A DNA stretch of 5,982 nt from AC-32 sp036522595 (GTDB taxonomy: Bacteria; Actinomycetota; Thermoleophilia; Gaiellales; Gaiellaceae), in assembly GCA_036522595.1 (NCBI GenBank), contig DATDFL010000232.1, positions 1-5,982 on the forward strand, in the 5' to 3' direction. Numbering within the stretch: position 1 is the first letter of the stretch; each line of letters opens with the position of its first letter. This document shows, one piece after another, positions 1 through 5,866 of the stretch. The notes under the pieces are model-generated. The model was not told the DNA's origin and made no database searches. It saw only the letters and a program-made list of their open reading frames with translations. The position numbers and the translations under genes were made by a program.

Positions 1-1620
1 AGCGTGCTGCTCGAAGCCGTGATCGGCGGCGGGGGCGCCCTGATCATCCTGCTGTTCGTCTTCGGGACGCTGCCTGCGGTGCTGATGCCTATCGCGGTCG
101 CGATCGCCGCGATCCTGAACACGTTCACGCTCGTCTGGGGCCTGACCTACCTGACCGACGTCTCGATCATCGTGCAGTTCCTGATCGCGCTGGTCGGCCT
201 GGGAGTTGCGATCGACTACGCGCTGTTGATGATCTTCCGCTTCCGCGACGAGCTGCGCGAGGGCGAGGACGTCGAGACGGCGCTTGTCGAGACGATGACG
301 CACGCGGGCCGCTCGGTGATCGTCTCCGGCTCGACCGTGGCGGTCGGCCTGCTCTCGCTGATCATCCTGCCGCTGCCGTTCATCCGATCGATGGGGATCG
401 GCGGGATGCTGATTCCGGCGGTGTCGGTGCTCGCGGCGATCACGCTCCTCCCCGCGCTGCTTGCGGTGCTCGGCGAGCGCATCAACCGCGTCCGCCTGCT
501 GCCGAAGCGCCTCGTTGACCGCGGCCACCCGGAGGACGGGGCCTGGGGTCGCTGGGCACGGCTGGTGCTGCGGCGCCCGTGGGCCGTCGCGGCCGCGGGG
601 ATCGCGATCGTGGCGGTGCTCGCCGGCATCGGTACGCAGCTGACGCCGAACGAGGCGCAGCTGAAGAACTTCCCAGGCACGGGCACGGCGATCGCAGGCC
701 GCGACCAGCTCGCGGCCGCCGGCATCACGCCCGGCGTGATGAAGCCGTTCTACGTGCTCGTCGAGCACGGCGGCAATGCACAGGACGTCGCGGCGAAGCT
801 GCGCTCGGTTCCGGGCATCACGGCCGCGGTCGCGCCGAAAGCGTGGCAACGCGGCGACACGTCGCTCGTCCAGGCGTTCCCGACGATCGACGGCGCTGCG
901 CCCGGGATCCAGGGCACCATCAATCGCGCGAACGACGCGTTGAAGGGAACCCACGGCACGCTGTCAGGAACACCCGCGGTCGACCGCGACTTCATCCACG
1001 CGATCTACGGGAACTTCCCCTACGTGCTCGCGTTCGTCGTGATCGTGACGCTGATTCTGCTCGCGCGTGCGTTCCGCTCGATCGTGCTGCCGATCAAAGC
1101 GGTGATCCTCAACCTCGCCTCGTTGGCCGCGGCTTACGGGATCGTCGTGTTCATCTTCCAGTGGGGCCACGGCTCGTCGCTCTGGCACATCGACGCGACG
1201 CAGGCGATCCCGGCCTGGATCCCGCTGATGATCTTCGCGTTCCTCTACGGGCTCTCGATGGATTACGAGGTCTTCATGCTCACACGCATGCGCGAGGCCT
1301 ACGACGAGACCGGCTCGACGAATCACGCGATCGAGCTCGGCCTGGCCCGGACCGGGAAGCTCGTGACGAGCGCGGCGCTGGTCTTGTTCTTCGCGTTCCT
1401 CGTGCTCTCGTCGAGCCCGGGCTACGAAATCAAGCCGTTCGCAATCGGGCTTGCGGCGGGGATCATCTTCGACGCGACCGTCATGCGCGTCTTGCTCGTG
1501 CCCGCGCTGATGCGGCTGCTCGGACAGGCGAACTGGTGGATGCCGCAGTGGACGCGTTCCGCGCTGTTTCTGCCGAAGCGTGAGAAGGTTCCAGAGGTGC
1601 CGGCAGCGGAGAACGTCTGA
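1..1620 (+). CDS. MMPL/RND-family membrane transporter, C-terminal part (5' truncated by window edge)
   Basis: The reading frame is open from base 1 and ends at TGA 1618-1620, leaving about 539 residues. Family members are usually 700 residues or more, so the first membrane helix and first extracytoplasmic domain probably lie upstream. What remains is five or six hydrophobic helices, a cytoplasmic stretch, another helix near bases 570-630, a soluble extracytoplasmic domain (about 640-1010), then five more helices. Two equivalent intramembrane Asp-Tyr pairs mark the RND proton relay: GVAIDYALLM (Asp codon 214-216) and GLSMDYEVFM (Asp codon 1261-1263), each followed by an Arg-rich cytoplasmic end. 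In characterised MmpL proteins these pairs couple proton flow to export of lipids or other hydrophobic compounds. The substrate here cannot be read from sequence. The stop overlaps the likely CTG start of the next gene, so the two are probably co-transcribed. The family call is firm; the substrate is unknown. Confidence 0.93.
   Translation, partial: SVLLEAVIGGGGALIILLFVFGTLPAVLMPIAVAIAAILNTFTLVWGLTYLTDVSIIVQFLIALVGLGVAIDYALLMIFRFRDELREGEDVETALVETMTHAGRSVIVSGSTVAVGLLSLIILPLPFIRSMGIGGMLIPAVSVLAAITLLPALLAVLGERINRVRLLPKRLVDRGHPEDGAWGRWARLVLRRPWAVAAAGIAIVAVLAGIGTQLTPNEAQLKNFPGTGTAIAGRDQLAAAGITPGVMKPFYVLVEHGGNAQDVAAKLRSVPGITAAVAPKAWQRGDTSLVQAFPTIDGAAPGIQGTINRANDALKGTHGTLSGTPAVDRDFIHAIYGNFPYVLAFVVIVTLILLARAFRSIVLPIKAVILNLASLAAAYGIVVFIFQWGHGSSLWHIDATQAIPAWIPLMIFAFLYGLSMDYEVFMLTRMREAYDETGSTNHAIELGLARTGKLVTSAALVLFFAFLVLSSSPGYEIKPFAIGLAAGIIFDATVMRVLLVPALMRLLGQANWWMPQWTRSALFLPKREKVPEVPAAENV
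1608..1619 (+). promoter_or_regulatory. Shine-Dalgarno and CTG start for the epimerase gene
   Basis: GGAG at 1608-1611 is followed by a 5-nt spacer and CTG at 1617-1619, which overlaps the TGA of the transporter (CTGA). No ATG, GTG or TTG occurs in this frame between the in-frame stop at 1581-1583 and the conserved glycine-rich NAD-binding motif. CTG is therefore the only start-like codon that preserves the motif. Confidence 0.6.
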
Positions 1621-2609
1621 AGCTTCTCGTTCTCGGCGGGACGAAGTTCCTCGGCCGCGCGGCGGTCGAGGCGGCCCTCGCGCGCGGGGACGAGGTGACG
1701 CTCTTCAACCGAGGGGAGACGAACCCGGAGCTGTTTCCGGAGGCCGACAAGCTGCGGGGAGACCGCGACGGCGATCTCTCCGCCCTGGAGGGGCATGAAT
1801 GGGACGCGGTGATCGACCCTTCCGGGTACGTGCCGCGGATCGTTCGCGCTTCGGCCGAGCTTCTGCGCGACGCGGTCGGCCAGTACGTGTTCGTCTCCAG
1901 CGGGTCGGTCTACGCGGAGCCGTACGTACCGGGCTACGACGAGAGCGCGCCCACGGTCGAGCTCGAGGATCCTTCCAGCGAGGAGGTCCTGCGCGACTAC
2001 GGGGCGCTGAAGGCGGCGTGCGAAGACGTCGTCCGCGAGGTCTTCCCGGAGGCGCACACGAACGTGCGCGCGGGGCTGCTCGTCGGGCCGCACGACGGGA
2101 GCGGGCGGTTCACGTACTGGCCGGTGCGCGGATCTTTGGGCGGAGAGGTGCTGGCGCCGGGCGTGCCAGAGCGGCTGACGCAGTTCATCGACGTGCGCGA
2201 CATCGGGGCCTGGATGGTCGACGCGTGTGAGCGGCGGGTGAGCGGGACGTTCAATGTGACCGGGCAGCCGATCTCGCTCGGCGCGGTTCTCGAAGCATGC
2301 GGGATCTCTGATCCCGTGTGGGTCGACGAAGCGTTCTTGCTCGAGCGGGAAGTCGGCCCCTGGATGGAGCTGCCGCTCTGGGTGCCTCCGGAGGGGAACG
2401 CGTTCCTGCAGATGAACGTCGGCAGGGCGGTCGCGGCGGGACTCTCGTTCCGTCCGCTGGAGGAAACCGTGCGCGACACGCTCGCCTGGGCGCAGGCCGA
2501 GGGCGCGGGGCTCGTCACGGAGACCCCGTACGGCACGGCCGGCCTCGACCCGGCCCGAGAGGCCGAGCTGCTCGAGGCGTGGCGCTCGCGCTCCGGCGCA
2601 GCCGTTTAA
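1617..2609 (+). CDS. NAD(P)-dependent epimerase/dehydratase family protein (extended/atypical SDR), CTG start
   Basis: Read from CTG 1617 this is a 330-residue protein ending at TAA 2607-2609. The N-terminus is a Rossmann strand and glycine loop, (M)KLLVLGGTKFLG, with Gly7, Gly8 and Gly13, followed by an FNRG segment (Asn31, Arg32) suited to the nucleotide ribose or phosphate. An RGDRD stretch around residues 48-51 matches the usual adenine-side Asp. SSGSVY (94-99) and YGALK (Tyr128, Lys132) supply the SDR Ser/Tyr-x-x-x-Lys catalytic set. FIDVRDIG and FNVTG near the C-terminal half are typical of sugar-nucleotide epimerase-like proteins. Starting at the first conventional codon, GTG 1695, would delete the cofactor-binding glycine loop, so that start is unlikely. 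Translation is probably coupled to the upstream transporter through the CTGA overlap. The fold and cofactor are well supported; the substrate is unknown, and members of this group are often annotated only as reductases or epimerases. Confidence 0.88.
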   Translation: MKLLVLGGTKFLGRAAVEAALARGDEVTLFNRGETNPELFPEADKLRGDRDGDLSALEGHEWDAVIDPSGYVPRIVRASAELLRDAVGQYVFVSSGSVYAEPYVPGYDESAPTVELEDPSSEEVLRDYGALKAACEDVVREVFPEAHTNVRAGLLVGPHDGSGRFTYWPVRGSLGGEVLAPGVPERLTQFIDVRDIGAWMVDACERRVSGTFNVTGQPISLGAVLEACGISDPVWVDEAFLLEREVGPWMELPLWVPPEGNAFLQMNVGRAVAAGLSFRPLEETVRDTLAWAQAEGAGLVTETPYGTAGLDPAREAELLEAWRSRSGAAV

Positions 2610-2611
2610 AA

Positions 2612-2643
2612 GTCACACTTCTGACACGAAGGCGTCACACTTC
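2612..2643 (+). repeat. Pair of 10-bp direct repeats upstream of the CBS gene (possible operator)
   Basis: GTCACACTTC occurs exactly at 2612-2621 and again at 2634-2643, a 22-bp period of about two helical turns, so both copies would lie on the same face of DNA. Between them, TGAC (2622-2625) forms a short dyad with GTCA (2612-2615), and GAAG (2628-2631) is complementary to the CTTC ends. If transcription starts at 2686, the repeats lie at about -74 to -43, a common place for an activator or repressor site. No regulator is identified. Confidence 0.5.
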
Positions 2644-2670
2644 CGCGCCAGTGGCTGCCACCGTCGAGAG

Positions 2671-2686
2671 TGTTACGCTCGCGCCG
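2671..2686 (+). promoter_or_regulatory. Candidate extended -10 promoter giving a leaderless CBS mRNA
   Basis: TGTTACGCT (2671-2679) reads as TG-N plus a TACGCT hexamer, an extended -10 with three of six matches to TATAAT, including the key TA and final T. The base seven positions after the hexamer is 2686, the G of the GTG start. No Shine-Dalgarno sequence is present just upstream of that GTG, and no good -35 is visible at 16-18 bp spacing. Leaderless GTG messages are common in actinobacteria, which supports this reading, but the hexamer alone is weak evidence. Confidence 0.45.
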
Positions 2687-3060
2687 TGACTACCGTTGCC
2701 GACCTGATGACGACTGACGTTCTGGCCGTCGCGCCCGAGGACACCATCGGTGAGACCGCTCAGAAGATGGTCGAGCTGGGAGTCAGCTCGGCGGTCGTGT
2801 CGGACTACGGGCGCATGATCGGGATCGTCACCGAACGCGATCTCACCCGTGCGGTCGCGGGCCGGGTGCACACGAGCGAGGCGCGCGTCCGCGAGTGGAT
2901 GACCGCGAACCCGGTGACGCTCACGCGCGATGCTTCACCTGAAGAGGCCGCGAAGATCATGCTCGAGAACCGTTTCCGGCACATCCCGATCGTCGAGGAC
3001 GAGCACACGGTCGGAATCGTCAGCATCCGCGACGTCGCGCGCTGGCAGACCGAGGACTAG
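2686..3060 (+). CDS. Tandem CBS-domain protein
   Basis: This 124-residue soluble protein is almost entirely two CBS domains (about residues 1-60 and 66-124), a Bateman module with no attached enzyme or transporter. Each repeat ends with the ribose/phosphate-binding signature G-x-x-[ST]-x-x-D: GIVTERD at 46-52 and GIVSIRD at 110-116. RFRHIPIV at 96-103 is the typical strand leading into the second site. CBS pairs bind adenosine ligands such as AMP, ATP or S-adenosylmethionine and act as energy or metabolite sensors; stand-alone forms may act in trans on partners. The GTG 2686 start lacks a Shine-Dalgarno and sits seven bases after a -10-like element, so the message may be leaderless. It has its own upstream region with direct repeats and is probably transcribed separately from the epimerase. 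The stop TAG 3058-3060 overlaps the dinB stop on the other strand. Ligand and partner are unknown. Confidence 0.93.
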   Translation: MTTVADLMTTDVLAVAPEDTIGETAQKMVELGVSSAVVSDYGRMIGIVTERDLTRAVAGRVHTSEARVREWMTANPVTLTRDASPEEAAKIMLENRFRHIPIVEDEHTVGIVSIRDVARWQTED

Positions 3061-4103
3061 ACGAGCTCTAGTTGTCTGTGGGCTTCGAGCCCTGAGACGG
3101 CCACGCCGAGCAGCCTGAGTGCTCCCGGCCGGTCGGCGAGCGCGCGGTCGAGGCACACGCAGGCGAGCTCCCAGATCCGCTCCGCGTCGGAGATCCCGAC
3201 GGGCAAGGACGTCGAGCGCGAGCGGATCGAGAAGTCGGGGTAGCGCACCTTCGTCGTCACGGTGCGGCCGGTCTGGTCGCCGAGGCGCTCGGCCACGAGC
3301 TGCGAGAGCCGGCGGAGCTCGTCCTGAAGCCGCTCGATCTCGGAGATGTCGCGCTCGAACGTCTCCTCGGCGCTGATCGAGATCGTCTCGGAGGAGAGCT
3401 CCAGAGGGCGCGGGTCGATGCCGCGGGCGCGATCGCGCAGCAGCGGGCCGAGCTTCCCTGGCAGCAGGCCGCGCAGCGCCCCATCCGACAGCGCCGCCAG
3501 ATCACCGATCGTCTCGACCCCTGCGCGGACCAACCGCTCCTCGGCGCGCGGGCCCACGCCCGGAAGCCGGCGCACCGGAAACGGGGCGAGAAACGCCGCC
3601 TCCCGCCCGGCCGGCACGACCGTTAACCCGCCCGGCTTGCGCCGGTCCGAGGCAATCTTCGCGACGACCTTGCAGGACGCCACGCCCAATGCGCAGGTCA
3701 GCGATGTCGCCCCGCGCACCGCCGCCTGCACCGCCTCCGCGACGGCCCGCGCCCGCCCGTAGTCGGGAGCCACCTCCCCCACGTCGAGATAGCCCTCGTC
3801 CATTCCTGTCCGCTCGACCGTCGGGACGACCTCGCGCACGGCGTCCCACACCGACCGCGAGTACTCGCGGTAGAGCCGGTGCCGCGGCCGCAAGAACACC
3901 GCGTGGGGGCAGCGTCGCAGAGCCTCCGCGCACGACATCGCGGAATGAATGCCGAAGCGCCGCGCCACGTAGTTCGCGGTCGCGACGACTCCGCGGCCGT
4001 GCGGATCGCCCCCGACCACGAGGGGCTCACGGCGGAGCTCGGGCGCCTCGAGCTCCTCGACCGCCGCGAAGAAGGCGTCCAGGTCCAGGTGGGCCAGGAT
4101 CAC
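3057..4103 (-). CDS. dinB: DNA polymerase IV (Y-family translesion polymerase)
   Basis: This 348-residue protein has the full Y-family layout. DLDAFFAAVE at the N-terminus carries metal-binding Asp7 and the Phe12 steric gate. MDEGYLDV at 101-108 carries Asp102 and Glu103. ASCKVVAKIASDRRKPGG (142-159) is the conserved Lys-rich palm/thumb segment. LPGVGPRAEERL (180-191) is a helix-hairpin-helix, and the little-finger domain follows from about residue 235. The C-terminus QLELV (344-348) resembles the beta-clamp-binding motif QL[SD]LF, so it probably docks on the sliding clamp. Pol IV copies past damaged bases and is error-prone. Length matches the family norm of about 350. The start is GTG 4103-4101, overlapping the antiporter's TGA by 4 bp (GTGA) and preceded by a G-rich ribosome site, so translation is probably coupled. 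No SOS box is visible near it, as expected for an internal operon gene. Its TAG overlaps the CBS gene's TAG in a shared CTAG. Confidence 0.96.
   Translation of the reverse strand: MILAHLDLDAFFAAVEELEAPELRREPLVVGGDPHGRGVVATANYVARRFGIHSAMSCAEALRRCPHAVFLRPRHRLYREYSRSVWDAVREVVPTVERTGMDEGYLDVGEVAPDYGRARAVAEAVQAAVRGATSLTCALGVASCKVVAKIASDRRKPGGLTVVPAGREAAFLAPFPVRRLPGVGPRAEERLVRAGVETIGDLAALSDGALRGLLPGKLGPLLRDRARGIDPRPLELSSETISISAEETFERDISEIERLQDELRRLSQLVAERLGDQTGRTVTTKVRYPDFSIRSRSTSLPVGISDAERIWELACVCLDRALADRPGALRLLGVAVSGLEAHRQLELV
3074..3098. terminator. Hairpin at the convergent CBS/dinB junction (weak terminator candidate)
   Basis: GGGCT (3080-3084) and AGCCC (3088-3092) form a 5-bp stem around a TCG loop. 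After a 2x2 mismatch it is extended by GTCT (3074-3077) pairing with AGAC (3095-3098). It lies 14 nt past the CBS stop and inside the last codons of dinB. A second small inverted repeat, CTAGA/TCTAG (3057-3061 and 3067-3071), brackets the shared stop codons. No T-tract follows on either strand, so intrinsic termination is uncertain and the hairpin may be a coding coincidence. Confidence 0.25.
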
Positions 4104-5305
4104 GGATCCCCCTCTACAAGCCGCATCGGCACCTTCAGGCGCCGCGCCACAAAGGGCATCGTCACTCCCTGGAAGACAACGGAGAAGATGACGACCACGA
4201 AGACGATCCCGTAGATGCGCTCTGCGCCGCCGACGTGCCGGAGCAGCGCGAACGCCGCCAGCAGGATCGGCACCGCCCCCTTCAAACCACTCCAGGTGAT
4301 GAAGAGCCGCTCGCCGCGGCGCAGGCGCGCGGCCGACAGGAGCGGCATCGTCGCGAGCGGACGCGCCACGAAAGCCAGGATCAGCGAGAGGAAGATCGCG
4401 TCAGCCCAGACGGAGCCGAGTGAGACGTTGTTGATCGTCAGCCCGAACGCCACAAAGACGGCGACCTCGGCGAGGCTCGCGAGCGAGCGGTGGAAACGGA
4501 TCACTTCGCGGCGGTGGGGATAGTCGGCATCCCCGAGTAGGATGCCCGCGACGAAAACGGCCAGGAAGCCGGAGCCGTGAGCGACCGCGGTCACGCCGTA
4601 GATCACACCCGCGCCCGCCACGCTGCGAAGTGGATAGAGGGCGGGGTTGAGCAGCCGGATCCGCCGGATCGACTGCAGCAGGATCAAGGCCCCTGCGATT
4701 CCGATCGCGAGCCCCACCGACATCTCTACGGCGAACTCGCGCACGACCGTCCAGAAGGACGCGTGCGCGTGCGTGGCGTACTCGAGCATCCCGATCATCA
4801 GCGCGATCCCGACGGGATCGTTGACGCCCGACTCGCCCTCGAGGATCGTTCCCGCGCGCCCGCCGACCTCGCGCTTGGCGAGCACGGAAAACATCACCGC
4901 CGGGTCGGTCGGCGCAAGTGCCGCGCCGAGCATGCCCGACCCGATCCAACTGAAGTCGAAGAGGTAACGGCCCGCCAAGGCAATAACGCCGGCGGTGGCG
5001 AATGTCCCCAGGACGCCGAGCGTCGAGATGGGCACCGCCGCAACGCGAAAGCGCCGCAGGCCGACCCGCATGCCGCCGTCGAAGAGAATCGCGATCAGAG
5101 CGACGACCGCGATCCGCTCTACGTCGAGGACCGAGAGCCGGTCACCGAGGCTCGGCGACAGCCGCGCCATGAGAGCGGCGACCAGAAGGAAGATCGCCGG
5201 TGCCGGGAGCGGGAAGAGCTCGCTGAGCTTGTTCGAGAAGACCGCGAGGGTGAGGAACGCGCCGACGACGAGCACGACCAGCCCGAAATCGGTGATCTCC
5301 GCCAC
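4100..5305 (-). CDS. CPA1-family cation/proton antiporter (NhaP2-like membrane core, no regulatory tail)
   Basis: This 401-residue, highly hydrophobic protein has about 12-13 membrane segments. Diagnostic antiporter motifs are FDGG (75-78), LAPTDPAV (130-137), GESGVNDP (157-164, with the ion-binding Asn162-Asp163 pair), an Arg in FVARPL (312-317), and WSGLKGAVPILLA (338-350). The ND pair, rather than DD, is characteristic of electroneutral CPA1 exchangers, which swap cytoplasmic Na+ or K+ for protons. The arrangement most resembles NhaP2-type K+(Na+)/H+ antiporters, but those usually exceed 500 residues and carry a C-terminal RCK/TrkA-C or similar domain. Here the protein stops about 12 residues after the last helix. 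The start is GTG 5305; an in-frame stop 12 nt upstream excludes any earlier start, and only a weak AGG serves as ribosome site. It lies 15 bp after the cyclodeaminase-like gene and overlaps dinB by 4 bp. Ion preference cannot be told from sequence. Confidence 0.92.
   Translation of the reverse strand: MAEITDFGLVVLVVGAFLTLAVFSNKLSELFPLPAPAIFLLVAALMARLSPSLGDRLSVLDVERIAVVALIAILFDGGMRVGLRRFRVAAVPISTLGVLGTFATAGVIALAGRYLFDFSWIGSGMLGAALAPTDPAVMFSVLAKREVGGRAGTILEGESGVNDPVGIALMIGMLEYATHAHASFWTVVREFAVEMSVGLAIGIAGALILLQSIRRIRLLNPALYPLRSVAGAGVIYGVTAVAHGSGFLAVFVAGILLGDADYPHRREVIRFHRSLASLAEVAVFVAFGLTINNVSLGSVWADAIFLSLILAFVARPLATMPLLSAARLRRGERLFITWSGLKGAVPILLAAFALLRHVGGAERIYGIVFVVVIFSVVFQGVTMPFVARRLKVPMRLVEGDP
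4109..4115 (-). promoter_or_regulatory. Ribosome binding site for dinB inside the antiporter 3' end
   Basis: On the minus strand AGAGGGGG runs into ATCC and then the GTG start at 4103-4101. The purine run is at a normal distance and supports GTG 4103 as the dinB start within the last codons of the antiporter gene. Confidence 0.6.
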
Positions 5306-5320
5306 GAGGTGAGCCTATTG

Positions 5321-5866
5321 CTAAGCCTGGACCGCGAGCGCCTGGCGGGAGGCGTCAGCGGCAGCCTCGGCAGCGCGCTCCGCACGGGCGAGGCGCTCGT
5401 CGTCTTGCAAAGTGGCCAGGTTCACCTCGACGAGCCGTGCAGCGGCCCGCGCTGCTCCCGCGGCGAGCGCGGCCGCCGCAGATGCATCGGCGCGCTCGGC
5501 GCCGTCTGCACGCTCGGCGCACTCGGCAGCGAGGAATGCGACATCGGCAGCGGTCTCGGCGATCGCCAGCGGGACCTCCGCGGCGCGGGCAAGAGCGCGG
5601 TGGAGGTTCTCGTCGCGGCTCTCGAGCGCGGTGAGCGCCCGCTCATAGGCCCGTGCATCCTGGCCCGCAAGGGCGAGCAGCCGGTCGCGCAGCTCCAGCG
5701 CCTGCGCCCGGGCGCCCTCCGCGGCGGCCCAGCCCTCCGAACGGGCGGTGACCTTCACGATGAGCGCGGCGGCCAGGCTCGCCGAGACTCCGGCGACCCA
5801 GCCGGAGCCGGGTACGGCCTCACTCGAAGAGACGTGCTCGACCAGCTCGTGCGCGATCTCAGCCAA
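5321..5866 (-). CDS. Cyclodeaminase/cyclohydrolase family protein (FTCD_C-like)
   Basis: This 181-residue, Ala-rich, all-helical protein resembles the formiminotetrahydrofolate cyclodeaminase / methenyl-THF cyclohydrolase (FchA) fold, which normally has about 200 residues and forms dimers. Matching landmarks are SSSEAVPGSGWVAG (13-26) where the family has S-x-x-P-A-P-G-G-G-S, the GQDARAY segment with Asp70, AEVPL (96-100), ERADASAAA (124-132) where the family has a conserved Ser-Asp near Asn-Pro, and VNLATLQDDE (148-157) matching the usual INL-x-x-I-x-D. Family enzymes act on one-carbon units attached to tetrahydrofolate in the cytoplasm. The glycine-rich loop is altered (PGSGW), so catalysis is not assured. 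The start is TTG 5866-5864 with a good GAGGA site five bases upstream, and it overlaps the preceding macro-domain gene by 8 bp. The Ala-rich composition makes a spurious match possible, but the landmarks occur in the right order. Confidence 0.78.
   Translation of the reverse strand: MAEIAHELVEHVSSSEAVPGSGWVAGVSASLAAALIVKVTARSEGWAAAEGARAQALELRDRLLALAGQDARAYERALTALESRDENLHRALARAAEVPLAIAETAADVAFLAAECAERADGAERADASAAAALAAGAARAAARLVEVNLATLQDDERLARAERAAEAAADASRQALAVQA

Noticed and set aside
579..1583. 334-codon plus-strand frame inside the transporter gene
   Set aside because: It is Arg-rich, low-complexity and out of frame with the clear MMPL coding sequence, whose helices and Asp-Tyr motifs cover the same bases.
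1422..2093. 223-codon minus-strand frame across the transporter/epimerase junction
   Set aside because: It has no recognisable motif, is antisense to two well-supported proteins, and has the composition expected of a shadow frame.
1695..2609. Epimerase starting at GTG 1695
   Set aside because: This start removes the Rossmann glycine loop needed to bind NAD(P), while the same frame upstream to CTG 1617 encodes that loop in full.
4104..4140. Possible SOS (LexA) box or separate promoter for dinB
   Set aside because: The bases before the dinB GTG are the coding end of the antiporter, and I see no match to the actinobacterial GAAC-N4-GTTC pattern or a convincing promoter.
5412..5648. Ala/Ser/Arg-rich plus-strand frame that could look like a repetitive protein
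   Set aside because: It is the mirror of the Ala-rich helices of the cyclodeaminase-like gene; the repetitiveness follows from GCG/CGC codon runs, not from DNA repeats.
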